From Timema cristinae (Eukaryota; Arthropoda; Insecta; Phasmatodea; Timematidae), in contig JBCFYV010011172.1 of NCBI GenBank assembly GCA_039000515.1, positions 70,567,941-70,631,940 on the forward strand: a stretch of 64,000 nucleotides of DNA, written 5' to 3'. Within the stretch, counting starts at the first letter, position 1, and the number at the start of each line of letters is the position of its first letter. Made by a program: the position numbers and the translations under genes. Positions 46,585 through 56,845 of the stretch are shown one piece after another. The notes under the pieces were generated by a model that saw only the letters and a list, made by a program, of their open reading frames with translations, was not told the origin of the DNA and searched no databases.

Positions 46585-46805
46585 ACAACTTAGCTCAGTC
46601 GGCAGCGTGTCTATATACTGAGCCGCGGGCCCGGGTCCAATTCCTGACATGGCCGAGAAATTTACCATTGGTGAAATGTGGATTTACTCTTTCACAATCG
46701 TAAATTAACGGGCGAGGGCTGGATGTTGTGTCTGTTCTAGATTTAAGTTAGTTTATAAGTCGTGTGCTGATATAATGAGTCGGTTCAAAAAGCGCACGTT
46801 AAATA
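46585..46805 (+). mobile_element. SINE-like element, further tRNA-type head
   Basis: ACTTAGCTCAGTCGGCAGCG (A-box region) and CCCGGGTCCAATTCCTGAC (B-box-like), then AAATGTGGATTTACTCTTTC and ATAAGTCGTGTGCTGATATA ... GCGCACGTTAAAT. The 3' part resembles that at 24960-25060. Confidence 0.55.
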
Positions 46806-46899
46806 CCTGAAAATAAATGAAAAAATTAAAAATTATTTTCTAAGGTGTGCGCGCTAGAGATGTCACTTATATGACAGGTGATGAACTTTGGCAGCATTG

Positions 46900-47065
46900 G
46901 AAATTATATATTTATCTTCTGTACTTGCTAGAAGGTGGGAGAGAGAAGCCGCATTCATTTTGAGGGAGGACGGAAAAACTATTTAGGAAATATCCTCAGT
47001 ACAGCCGGCTGGGATTCAAACCTTTATATTCTTAGCATCGGCAAACCAGTCAAATCAAATCACCG
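46900..47065 (-). mobile_element. SINE group II fragment
   Basis: GCCGCATTCATTTTGAGGGAG, AATATCCTCAGTACAGCCGG and GGGATTCAAACC, then CGGCAAACCAGTCAAATC: body, B-box and head in reverse, without tail. Confidence 0.55.
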
Positions 47066-47116
47066 ACGCCTACAATCCTCTTTTAAAGAATCATAGACAC
47101 TGACTGGCCTTGACAA

Positions 47117-47207
47117 GGCCGTAGCAGGGGGGGGGGGGGGGGGTTTGCTTCAACCCCCCTGAAACATATGACCGAAATATATATGGCTTTATTTATGGTT
47201 CAAACTA
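47117..47207. mobile_element. Second AAGGCCGTAG MITE, cut by the gap
   Basis: AAGGCCGTAGCAGG followed by a long poly-G tract, AACCCCCCTGAAAC and ATATATGGCTTTATTTATGG TTCAAAC, the same order as at 45847. It ends at the N gap. Confidence 0.65.
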
Positions 47208-47307
47208 NNNNNNNNNNNNNNNNNNNNNNNNNNNNNNNNNNNNNNNNNNNNNNNNNNNNNNNNNNNNNNNNNNNNNNNNNNNNNNNNNNNNNNNNNNNNN
47301 NNNNNNN
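47208..47307. other. Assembly gap (100 N)
   Basis: A run of exactly 100 N just downstream of NAD kinase exon f. The missing last exon could lie here or beyond. Confidence 1.
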
Positions 47308-47327
47308 ATCTCTCGGCCGAGACCTAC

Positions 47328-47410
47328 CTATCACCATGTAACAGTTCTTGCCTATTTCTTCCGTCAAACGACACCCACGATGTGTTGCGGCTGTCCGGGG
47401 ACACTGAGAT
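47328..47410 (-). CDS. NADK: NAD kinase, exon f (last recognised exon)
   Basis: The exon has 27 codons plus two bases. It reads ISVSPDSRNTSWVSFDGRN, then RQELLHGD, the family segment around the conserved FDGR. The acceptor is GTTTTCTAG and the donor GTAGGT, and it begins in phase 0, fitting VELK of exon e. It lies 21 bp from a 100-N gap (47208-47307). The final exon, which should carry the SISITTS/YPLPSIC-type end of the protein, was not found at lower coordinates; it may be in the gap or too diverged to see by eye. Confidence 0.92.
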
Positions 47411-47499
47411 CTAGAAAACAAACTCACATTAATAATGAAGAGAGCTGTAACCAGCGATGAACCCACCAGAGCTGCCACACATTCCAGTCCTTTCCCTTT

Positions 47500-48680
47500 G
47501 AATCAAAAGTGTTACTTTATATTTTTGGAATAAATCAAGAAACACACCATGGATTTGGCTACAGAAAAATTGTTATAAATTCAGCGCATTCCTGCAACAT
47601 CTGTAAATAATAGTAATATTAATATTAATATAAAATCTGATTCAATTATAATCTAACCATATATATTTTGTTTAAGGGTGTAGAGAGCAAATTTTTCTAA
47701 AGGGGTAGGGGTGATCCACTTGAATATTTTATTATTGATTTAGTTTGTTTTCTTCCTTTAAAAGTTTTTATACATATATCAAGACACCCCCTAGAGGCCC
47801 ATAAAATGATACCCTTGCTGAGAGGTAGAAAGCTGACTCTGTTTGGTTCCACTATGGTTTAGTTTGACAAAGCCATGGTGTACTTTGTAAGCTTTGATAA
47901 GCTTGTTAACTTTTAGGCTGAACAGAGAGTACTTCAGATGTATCTTATATACAGGAAAGTAAAAGAGAACAAGAACTGATATTTTGTTTTATGCAAAGAG
48001 GTTTTATTTTTTGATGTATATTTAAAATTATTGTTTAACCAAGAAAATGGGAATTAATTCACTTTTTTTGTTACAATGTGAACTTTAAGGTGTTAGAACA
48101 CAGTGCAATATTTCTTGCTCAAACGTTTCAACTTTGTGTAGAGTAGAAGGTTACGAGAGTAATTACCATTTTCTATTTACCTCTTTATTTAGCTATGATG
48201 TGTGTTTAAAGTTACAAGCATGTATAGTTAAATAACAATGCTTAATATTATATGTAAACTTGTAAATATGAGGACACGCTGTAGTATATTAAAATATTAT
48301 TTAATTATATTAGGAAGAATGTATAGGAAAGGTGGATAGAAACATATAAAAGGGGGCAACAAAATATGTCTTTTACAATGAGAATAAGAACACAGTTCAC
48401 ACTTTACATTGCTGCCAAAGAGGTAATGGTCCTTTTCCTGTGTTTGTCCTTTATGTTATACCTTTTACATGTTCCTATCATTCTTTACAATTTTCCATTT
48501 TCTACCCTTTGTTTTTTTCCTCTTTTAGGAAGTTGCGTTGTGCGTTTCACACTTCTCCCTGATGAGTTCCGAAAGAATGAAACCTAGGTCGGGGGATTGG
48601 GAGGTGATGATCGATTTTCTTTAGGGGGCAACCATTCATTACCTCTTTGTCCAATGGCAGAAATGTAAAGTGTGAACTGT
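47500..48680. other. NAD kinase intron sequence, no other signal
   Basis: Part of the long intron between exons e and f. AT-rich, nothing else recognised. Confidence 0.6.
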
Positions 48681-48695
48681 GTGCTTCTTTTCATT

Positions 48696-48903
48696 TTATT
48701 ATTATCATTATTATATTTATTACTATTATTATTATATTTATTATAATTATATGTATTATTATAAGCACCATGTCTTACTACTCGTTTGAGTTGTACGCAC
48801 TTACGCTAATGTGTAATGTTAGGGTGATTGTGAGATGAAATGGAGGACCTACAGTTTAACGTGGAATCTGAACCAAGGTGGAGGAGGCATGGCATTCCAC
48901 ACA
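48696..48903 (-). mobile_element. SINE group I, 5'-truncated with 11-bp target duplication
   Basis: An AT-rich triplet tail, then GCACCATGTCTTACTACTCG and the body to GGCATGGCATTCCACACA. TTCTTTTCATT flanks both sides (48685-48695, 48904-48914). It lies in a NAD kinase intron. Confidence 0.9.
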
Positions 48904-49040
48904 TTCTTTTCATTGTAAAAGCCATATTGTGTTCGTCTCCTTTTATATGTTTCTATCCATCTTTCATATACTGTCTTCCAAATATAATACAATTACCTCA
49001 TAAAGCGAAAAGTGGTTTTCCTTAAAGGTATATAATATAA

Positions 49041-49320
49041 GGAGACCTGGTGGTCTAGGGGTAAGGTGTCAGACTTCTGAGCTGGCGGCCGGGGTTCAAT
49101 CCTCGGTCCCGGCACAGATTTATCTGATTTCCAAACCCTTCCTTCACCTCTGACAAGACATCTTGTGAATGTGGGGAATGCCAGGCCTTCACCGTGGTTC
49201 GGATTCCACGTTAAACTGTAGGTCCTTCATTTCATCTCAAAATCACCCTACCATTACACATCAGCGTAAGTGCGTATAACCCGAACGGGTAGTAAGACGC
49301 GGTGCTAATAATAATAATAT
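49041..49320 (+). mobile_element. SINE group I, full length
   Basis: GGAGACCTGGTGGTCTAGGG GTAAGG, GGCCGGGGTTCAATCCTCGG, body and tail CCCGAACGGGTAGTAAGACG CGGTGC then (TAA)n. It lies in the same intron, opposite in direction to the truncated copy at 48696. Confidence 0.9.
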
Positions 49321-49930
49321 AATAAAATATTATTTAACAATTTATACATGTTTGGAATATATTTTTCAATTTATGATACAAAAATTAAGATTAACTATTT
49401 TTTTTTTCTTAATATGTTTTTTTAAATTTTTGACGTAATTGTTATATTATTTCTAAGCTAATACAATTTAGTAGCCCTTAAAATCAATACTGACTATGAC
49501 TTGTTTGAGTTCAGTTAAGAGACTTCAAGTGATGCATTTCCATTAGTCAGGAGGCTTACGGTGCCACTCACCCTAGGAATGAAGTGCCTTTGAGGAAATC
49601 TAACTGAGCACCAGCACCAGAGGTACTTCAGCTTGGCAACTGACCTCACTAGCCACCAAGCTATGCCCTTTGGTAAAATCTAGATCAATTTCTCTGGAAT
49701 GTTACAATTATTTTTACGTATTTAACATGCACTTTTTAAACAAAAACTCATATCAATATATTTAACTTACAAATGAAGTTTCAACCTTAGGATGTTAATA
49801 CAATATTACACTGTCAATTCCAGCACTAAGAATTGAAATAACTAATTGGACAGATCCATATGCATCTTAAACATTATTTTAGGCACTGTTTAGAATGAAA
49901 CACAAGTTTCCTAGATCAGTTTTTGATCAC

Positions 49931-51198
49931 CAGGGCCTGGAAGTTGATGCCGTTAAGAATGAAAAAATGCACCTAAAAATTGTGTAATAATGCTCCCAAA
50001 AATAAAGGCCCTTAAAACAAAAAGATGCACTTAAAAACTGTATTTTTATGTCTTCAAAAGCACAAAAGATGCTCTTAAAATATCTTAAATCAAATATTAC
50101 ATTTAAAATCCAATTTATTGAAAAAAAAATTTTCTCCATGTACCATGGTTCGTATTTTAGCCATAGTTTTCTCATAGCAAAGACTAACATAACTTTTACA
50201 CAAAGTAGATTTGTCAGGCATAAAATTATTTGTGTGTCTTTCATAAGAACTCGCGAAATTTAGGATGATTTACTTTTTAAAGAGGAATATTAGCTGACAA
50301 CAACACTTCACACAACTCTTGCGTGAAAGATGATGATTTAGTTTTACAGGTTGATGCACTTTAAAACAGCTATAGTTGAGTTAATTTTCTGTTGCTACCC
50401 TTCTAAAGCATGCATGTGTTTCCCATGCAAATATGCTGAGTAACAGATTTTTTTTTTCTGTCGAGATTGTCGACTCACACAATTAAAATAATACTTTCCC
50501 ATCCGTGGAAAAGATACTTTCACTGAACTCATTAACTAACTGCCATAAACGGTAGAATTGTGATTGTTCGACTTTCAGCATTCTACTCACTTAGATATAG
50601 TACAGAGAGATGCAAGTACATCAACTAACTTAAGACATACAATTTCAACTGACAAAATAATCTACTCAACTAACAAAACAATAGTGATTGTAATTCTGCT
50701 ATAAAAATAATGTCATATTTCCCGTCCTTTGGAAATTCCAAGCTAGCCAACCCCTTTCCAGGCATTGAAGTTTTATATTGAAACATAAACAAGATAAGAA
50801 TCTAAAAAATGCATGCACACTTAAGTACTGTTCTGTCAGAAAACATTAGGTCATGCTCATTGTTTCATTTCTGGCCGTACTAATAATTACACGAGTAAAT
50901 TAATGCTCCGAGTAAATGGAAATAATGAATTTGCGCATAAAAAGATTATCTGTTGTATGTAATGATTCTAAACATGACATGAAATGCCCGATAAGAGTAA
51001 AAAACAAGAAATGTGGCAAAAAAATGCTGCAAATTCAACAAAATAGCATAAACTGTAAACTCCTTCAAATCTTCACAAAAAAAGCATAATAGAGCAATAT
51101 TTTTGATAACAGGGTGTCATAAAATGTGTTTATATACAAGTTACCATTGTGAAGGCTTCACAGAAAAAAGATGCTAAGTCATCAACTTCCAGGCCCTG
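49931..51198. mobile_element. hAT-like element with 19-bp TIRs in a NAD kinase intron
   Basis: CAGGGCCTGGAAGTTGATG at 49931-49949 is mirrored by CATCAACTTCCAGGCCCTG at 51180-51198. Short motifs such as AAATGCACCTAAAA and GATGCACTTAAAA recur near the left end, and ATGCTGCAAA and ATAGCATAAA near the right, like subterminal transposase-binding repeats. No transposase was recognised and no clear 8-bp duplication is seen. It is 1,268 bp long. Confidence 0.78.
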
Positions 51199-51262
51199 CT
51201 GACACTCAACATTAAGAATAGGGAATTTGTATTTCAAAGTATTTCAAAATATTTCAAGGTAC

Positions 51263-51420
51263 CTTGAGCTCAACCCCAGCGGGGACAACGATTGGCCTGA
51301 AAGAGAGGGAGTGGGGGCAAATGGGAGTCACCATAATTGCAGGTACACTGGGGTGAATCATGGACGCTCCCGCAGCGACTGCATATGCTGTGCTCCCTGT
51401 GGGCGTCGATACTATTAGAC
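51263..51420 (-). CDS. NADK: NAD kinase, exon e with the STPTGSTAY motif
   Basis: The 158-bp exon completes the GDG codon from exon d and reads [18 protein letters not shown], then [20 protein letters not shown] and [13 protein letters not shown]. This is the most conserved block of NAD kinases; STPTGSTAY lines the NAD site. The acceptor is ATGTTCAG, the donor GTACCT, and it ends in phase 0. The following intron is about 3.85 kb, much larger than the other introns (243-626 bp), and contains a hAT-like element (49931-51198) and two SINEs. Confidence 0.95.
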
Positions 51421-51514
51421 CTGAACATAAGAGATGCAACAGAGATCAGAACATGAATACCAAGCTGTACTTATATGAGTGACTAATTTAACTTGGAGTG
51501 ATAGGGTTATAACA

Positions 51515-51745
51515 TGCACCAGTGGACAAACAGACCAAGGTGTCAGCCTATTATGGCCTGGTTTGCCAGTTAACAGAGAGGTAGTAGGGGTTTGAATCTT
51601 GGCTGGGTGTACTTAAGTGGTGTACAAAAATGGTTTTACTCTCCATTCATGCAAATGTGGGTACACATCCTCTAAATTCTACCGTCCTCATTTAGTTACA
51701 TTAGCGTGAGTATGAGCCTGGAAAGTTAATAAGAGGCAATACATG
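51515..51745 (+). mobile_element. SINE group II
   Basis: CACCAGTGGACAAACAGACC, AGGGGTTTGAATCTTGG (B-box), CATTCATGCAAATGTGGG and a decayed tail. It lies between NAD kinase exons d and e. Confidence 0.7.
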
Positions 51746-51940
51746 TAAAAAAAAAAGTTAGCGAGGGTAGATTTTAAGGAGCAACGTTTAATCAAAGATG
51801 GGCAAACCACCCTTAGTATAATCTGTAAGGATTGAACTATGACCTCCCATATCAGTAAGCCACACTATCCGTTCAGCCCGACAATGCCTGATATACACAG
51901 GTACTCAAGAGAAGCGACCACTACACTAACCAACACTCAC

Positions 51941-52138
51941 CGTCTCCTTGCACGGAGGTGATGTGTTTCCCGTCCAGAAACAAGTCGATGTTGGACAGAT
52001 AGGGGGAGGGACCCCGGTCTATCACTACCTCATTAAGCACCAGAAGGTTTGTGGGGGCCTTGCTGGACTTGCTTGTCTCCTCGTTCTTACGCACGATGAT
52101 ACACCGCAGACGACTCCTGAGTGTCAGAGCAGCATGGC
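51941..52138 (-). CDS. NADK: NAD kinase, exon d with the NE motif
   Basis: The 198-bp exon is phase 1 at both ends. It reads GHAALTLRSRLRC, then a short lysine/serine-rich linker that is variable in the family (RKNEETSKSSKAPT), then NLLVLNEVVIDRGPSPYLSN and IDLFLDGKHITSVQGDG. The Asn-Glu of LNEVVIDRG belongs to the substrate-binding region of NAD kinases. The acceptor is TTTGTTGCAG and the donor GTGAGT. No frame damage is seen. Confidence 0.95.
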
Positions 52139-52688
52139 CTGCAACAAACAGTCAAATCCGGAATAGAATATATTTTATCAGATTGGCTGGTCATTTCTCA
52201 ACACTCTGGCACATAATCCAACTCACATGGGTCTGTTACTGTATTACATTTAAATTAAAGTTGGCTCCTTTTAGTTCTCGAATCCTCAACCACTCAAATC
52301 TCACGGTCATGGCCTTAACTTTATAATAAAAAATTGTATTCAATATGATATAAAGATGTATAGCTGAGAAAACATTACCTTTTAATTCCTATTGTTAAAA
52401 AATAAAAGAACAATATTACAAAAGGAAGTACAAGACCATATAAAAAGTTGTTACTTATCGATAAATTTGACAAATCAACATACAACGCAATAATCAGTGC
52501 CTCCTAATCTTTATCAAGACATTAATTTTGTGCATGAAGTTAGGTTATTTTCCCAATTTTGACCAAAAATTGCATATTTTAAGAGTTTTAGGGATTATAG
52601 TTCTTAATTTTCTACATTCATTATATTTTATTTCAAGTGTATCACAGTGCTAGTCTCAGCTGAGAGAGAGAAAGAGAGTAGAGCTCAC

Positions 52689-52791
52689 CCTCCAACACGT
52701 TGGTGACTTGCTCCTGAAAGTTCTCAAACTCGAAGGGGGTGAGGAACCCAAGTGATCCCAGATGGAAGGCCATCACTGGAGGCACAGATTG
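52689..52791 (-). CDS. NADK: NAD kinase, exon c
   Basis: The exon has 34 codons plus one base. It reads QSVPPVMAFHLGSLGFLTPF and then EFENFQEQVTNVLE, a close match to the family segment that follows the GGDGT strand. The acceptor is TTTCTGCAG and the donor GTGAGC. It begins in phase 0 after LLFQ of exon b and ends in phase 1, so the Gly after VLE is split across the next intron. It has no copy in the left-hand duplicate, because that duplicate's equivalent position lies left of the window. Confidence 0.95.
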
Positions 52792-52860
52792 CTGCAGAAA
52801 CCGTTCAAACTTTAACAATACCTACATTTTATATTTAATTTAGTTTAACTTTTATTCAGA

Positions 52861-53095
52861 TCAGTGGGCATGTGGACTAAATGTCAGGCGCATCTAGTCT
52901 GGTTTGCAAATGACAGGAGAGCTCAAATTCGAATCTTGGCCAGATATACAGTTTTTTTCCAAGTATAAATGAATGGTTTTCCATTCTTTCTACACAAATG
53001 AGAGTACTTTTCCTCTAAGTTCAACCTTCCTCCTCCCTATCCCATTAGTGTAGTTAAAATGTGTATAGCCCGAACAAGCAGTGAGACACAATGAA
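52861..53095 (+). mobile_element. SINE group II, near full length
   Basis: TCAGTGGGCATGTGGACTAA, TCAAATTCGAATCTTGG (B-box), body and tail TATAGCCCGAACAAGCAG. It lies between NAD kinase exons b and c. The duplicated segment starts inside its tail (53053). Confidence 0.8.
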
Positions 53096-53417
53096 AAAAA
53101 TATCTATTTATCACACTTCCCACAGGTAACATAATTATTGCTCTCAGCCATAAAAGAGCCACTAGTAGTCTTCCTGGGTCACTGGCACCCAGAATCTGAT
53201 GATAGTAGATTTGGAAGCACTCAAATACTGCCTGGTGGCATTCAGTAGATGATTCTTAGTCCTATTCAGAAATTAAACTATAGCCTGCTTAGAACAGTGG
53301 ACAAACACTTTAATAAGTGAGTCTAGATGTCAAATTAAGAGGATATGGAATATGTCTTATTTTATTCATGAGTATTTGTTTATGAAAATCAAACAGTTTA
53401 TAGAGTAGAGAGCTTAC

Positions 53418-53612
53418 CTGGAAGAGTAGACTGGCATAAAGCAAAGTGCCATCCCCACCTAGGCAGATGATAAAATCTATCTTGTCGGTAAGGTCATCTT
53501 TGCCATCTCTGAAGGTCATCAACCTGTCTTGGACCATCGTGAAGCTGGCATTGGAAAGCAGCAGAGGGTCATCCATCACTGTCTGCTCTACAAACACTAC
53601 CATGTGCTTCTC
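53418..53612 (-). CDS. NADK: NAD kinase, exon b with the GGDGT motif
   Basis: The exon is exactly 65 codons, phase 0 at both ends, from EKHMVVFVEQ to SLLFQ. It carries IDFIICLGGDGTLLYAS, the nucleotide-binding GGDGT signature of NAD kinases, whose Asp is catalytic in the family. The acceptor is GTGTTGCAG and the donor GTAAGC. The intron to exon a is 243 bp and the intron to exon c is 626 bp and holds a SINE. An ATG-initiated ORF runs through this exon (MLQEKH...), but its first residues and its tail are intron, so it is not an independent gene. Confidence 0.95.
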
Positions 53613-53855
53613 CTGCAACACAACACTCTTTACAATCTCAGGCTACCAACTATAGGCTCGACAATAAGCTGAGCCTGTCTAATTAGGTGTCAGATCCTTT
53701 GAAAACAGGATGTGAACTAGGGGTCTTAATGAAAACTAGCAAATATTCCCACAGATTGAGCAGTTGCTAAACATCAATGAATTAAAAAGGTCTTAAAGTT
53801 TTTACCAAGAGCTTTCTATCATAAAACCTTGCTCGCAAAATAGGGATGGCTGTAC

Positions 53856-53985
53856 CTCTATGAGCCATTTGACGAGTTGCGTGAAGGGTTGCAATACAGA
53901 AACGTCGCGCACCTTCTTGATGACAAGAACTGTGAGGGGGGGCTTGTACCACGTGAGACGCTGACTCGCCGGATCTTGGATTGTC
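53856..53985 (-). CDS. NADK: NAD kinase, internal exon a (first recognised exon)
   Basis: This exon encodes 43 residues after one base that completes a codon from an unseen upstream exon. It reads TIQDPASQRLTWYKPP and then VLVIKKVRD, the start of the conserved NAD kinase core (animal family pattern IQDPASQRLTW...VLVIKK). It is bounded by a TTGTTACAG acceptor and a GTACAG donor and ends in phase 0, matching the next exon. NAD kinase phosphorylates NAD+ with ATP to make NADP+ and is normally cytosolic in this family. The less conserved N-terminal part of the protein, expected at higher coordinates, was not found between here and 64000. The region 802-931 is the same exon in the left-hand copy. 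Confidence 0.93.
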
Positions 53986-54808
53986 CTGTAACAAACAAGC
54001 CCAACACATTATTATTATTATATCAAGGAAGATATCACAATTAAATAGTGATGTTAAACAAAGACAAAAGACTGGAGAAGTGATATAGATTTTTAGGAGG
54101 AGCTTTTCCATCAAGCTACTTTGGGGTGAAGGCTTAATTGAAGGGACCACCAGGAAAAAATGCCCAGTTTTTCAGCAGGTTGCCCACTGTCTATTAGTTT
54201 GATTGTATGCGGCTCTTTCAAAGTGGGACCCCATGGGGAATTCAGTCACAGTGCGTTGACTGTAGTTGTGTTGCTACAGTACTACTTAGTGTGTAGTTTA
54301 TTTTTTGCCACTGAAGAGAGGACAACCAGAAATAATGTTTAGTTTACCTTAAGAGTCAATGTGTATGAAGAAGGGAAATAAAACAACTTCAATGAAGGAT
54401 ATGGTAATTTATGCTTATCGAGAAATTAGTCAAACTTGTTAGCTTTAAGGAGGGTGTCCATTGAAGTTTGTTTTTAGATTGCAGCTATCTATCGCTCTTT
54501 CCTACTATTTGGGTTATGTGCGAAAACCCCGAAAAGTAGCTCATTGAAGCAAATAATGTTAACAAACAAAAATTATAGAAGTGGCATCGTGCTTCTGCTA
54601 TTTTTAGGCTCACGAGCCACTATTGAGCAGTAACCAAACAAGGAGAGACAAATATTTCTTGCTCTTTACGATGAATCGACACTAAAAGTGGCCACAATTA
54701 TATCAAAAGCAAGCAATAATATTTCAAATTCTTGAGGATGATATGTAAGTTTCACACTAATAATAAATGTTTTCATAATTATTGCTGTATTATTCATTTT
54801 TAGTGGTA

Positions 54809-55280
54809 TTATTTAATAAATGGGCCATTGACATTGGGTAATTGCTGGCTTTCAGGTATATTTACCGTTCCCTCTTCAAGCCTTTGGCCGAAGCTCAATT
54901 TTTGAAATGAGTAAAAATCACTGGTACTTCCATATGATCCAACATCAATCCAAGTGAAGCAATTATCTGCATCTACCAGAGCCATAAGTACTACTGAAAA
55001 GTAATTCTTGTAGTTATAGAACAGTGAACCGCTGTGTGATGGCTTCTTTACTCTGATATGTTTGCCATCTATCGCGCCCAGGCAATTAGGGAAATTTGTC
55101 CTTGTTGCATATACATCGGCTATTTGAAGCCAAGCAGTTTCCTTTGTTTCCGCCATGTATGTTGGTTTTAGGTATATCCACAGTTTGTCACAAGTATCTC
55201 TGACAAATTCACACATAGTAGTAGCACCAATGAGGTATTCATAGTACATAGAATGAAAACTATTACCCGTAGCAAGATAC
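54809..55280 (-). pseudogene. PIF/Harbinger transposase, 3' exon, truncated (right copy)
   Basis: Same 157-codon DDE-core fragment as at 1758-2229, with the same stop after NGPFIK and the same acceptor. No coding difference was seen. Confidence 0.85.
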
Positions 55281-55337
55281 CTGCAAATTAAATAAAACAA
55301 ACTTTAAAATTTAGTTTAATGTAACCATACAGCTTTT

Positions 55338-55478
55338 TTTTTAGCACCGCTTATTACTACCCGTTCGGGTTGTACACCTATGTATTAATTATACTATTGG
55401 GTTAGGGATGAGGTAGGTGTAATCTAGAGGAAGTGCACCCGCATTTGCGTGAAGATAGAGAGTGAGAAACTATTAAGG
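55338..55478 (-). mobile_element. SINE group II, 3' part (right copy)
   Basis: Same insertion as 2286-2425. Confidence 0.75.
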
Positions 55479-55706
55479 ACTTGCATTTTGGAGGGGGCTC
55501 GAGGGGGTAGTCAGCAAAATAAAGATTTTTAAAGGGGTTTGCCCACCAACCCAAAGGGGGTACTGAGGACTATATCCATAAAAATGTTAAATTATTTTTG
55601 CCCCCTCCCCGGGTACGCCACTGTTTCCTAGAAGCTAGGCAGAATGAATTCTGAATACTATGTATAATTTATATAAACAAATTTATTTATCTATTGTATG
55701 TTACAG

Positions 55707-56438
55707 ATAGAGAAATCCGACAAAGGTGGCGAAACCTAAGAACATGCTTTAAGCGAGAACTGAATGAACAAAAAAAGGGTAAATCAGGACAAGCAGCTAC
55801 AAAACGTAGAAAGTACGTTTATTTTGATCAATTATTGTTTCCGCTGTCAACTATCGAAGACAGAGACTGTAATTAATATTAGCTCTATTCGAGGAGAGGC
55901 AGAAGAGAATTAAAATGACAACAGAGATGATGAAGAAGGAAATTCCAATATCAAACGCGCACAGCCTAGCGTGAGTCGATCAAAAAAGAAGCCATTATCC
56001 TATGAGGAATCATTATTAAATATATTGCAGGATAAAAGGTCAGAGGAAATTGATGAGGACAAATCATTTTTGCTGTCTTTTGTTCCTTCATTTAAAAAGT
56101 TAAATGCAGATAAAAAATTTGAAGTGGAGTTTCTAAGAGTGATGAGACGAATTGAAAATGGACAACCATCTACAAGTCTAACACATTTAGAAACGCTTCC
56201 CCCGTCTAGTACACTCATAAAAGGCACACCTTATACTCATCATTTGACTAACCAGACCCCCTTTACCAGTAATAATTACTACCTCTCGCAAAGCTTACCT
56301 TCTCAATATTTACAGTCCTCATCTCAAATACCTTGCAATGCTATGAGCTCCAGTGCGACAAGTGCTCAAAGTCATGAATCGGAAAACAGTTGCTTCTCCG
56401 ATGAGCTCTCAACTCATTCAGAGATATTCAATTTGTAA
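55707..56438 (+). pseudogene. MADF/BESS-domain gene of the Harbinger element (right copy)
   Basis: Same gene as 2655-3382 but with fewer small indels. The first part (REIRQRWRNLRTCFK to RDCN) and the second part (from about 55915, with NDNRDDEEGN, the BESS motif and the Ser/Thr-rich tail to EIFNL) are each open. They are joined by one frame change and one TAA. The MADF N-terminal half is absent; a SINE tail and a low-complexity G/C block sit where it would be. Confidence 0.78.
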
Positions 56439-56537
56439 GTGAAGCCTAGAATTTATACTTTGTCAAGAACTGTTCGTGTAAAACAAGTTTTATCTCATAA
56501 ATAAATAAAATTATAACGAATGTGAATTTTTTTTAAC

Positions 56538-56845
56538 CTTAATGTAACAGATAGCCTTTCTTCTGGGGGATACACTCTCTCCATTTGGTGTTCTGATAGG
56601 TTATTGAATGCCCTCAGAGGAACAAAAGTTCATCAAAACTGCTTATACTCATTATATAGTCGTTGAAAAATTTATTTGGATAAGCCCGCAAATCATTGTA
56701 CAACTTGTAGAATTGACCTTTGAGTAATCGTTGACTTGATAATGGATGTACCCAGTACTCTTTCTTACGTTTCAATTTTCTTTGATGAATTACGAGTGCA
56801 CATACACAAGCTGTTTCTATCAGTCCATGGCATGACTGGTGGAAA
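56538..56845 (-). pseudogene. PIF/Harbinger transposase, 5' exon (right copy)
   Basis: Same N-terminal segment as 3483-3794. Here the LRAYPNKFF stretch is in frame, but one G is missing in the CIPPEER stretch (five G on the plus strand instead of six), so each copy has a different single-base frameshift. The in-frame TGA after DELL is shared. Confidence 0.78.

Noticed and set aside
47200..47478. 92-residue ORF containing X residues
   Set aside because: It runs through the N gap and covers NAD kinase exon f in the wrong frame.
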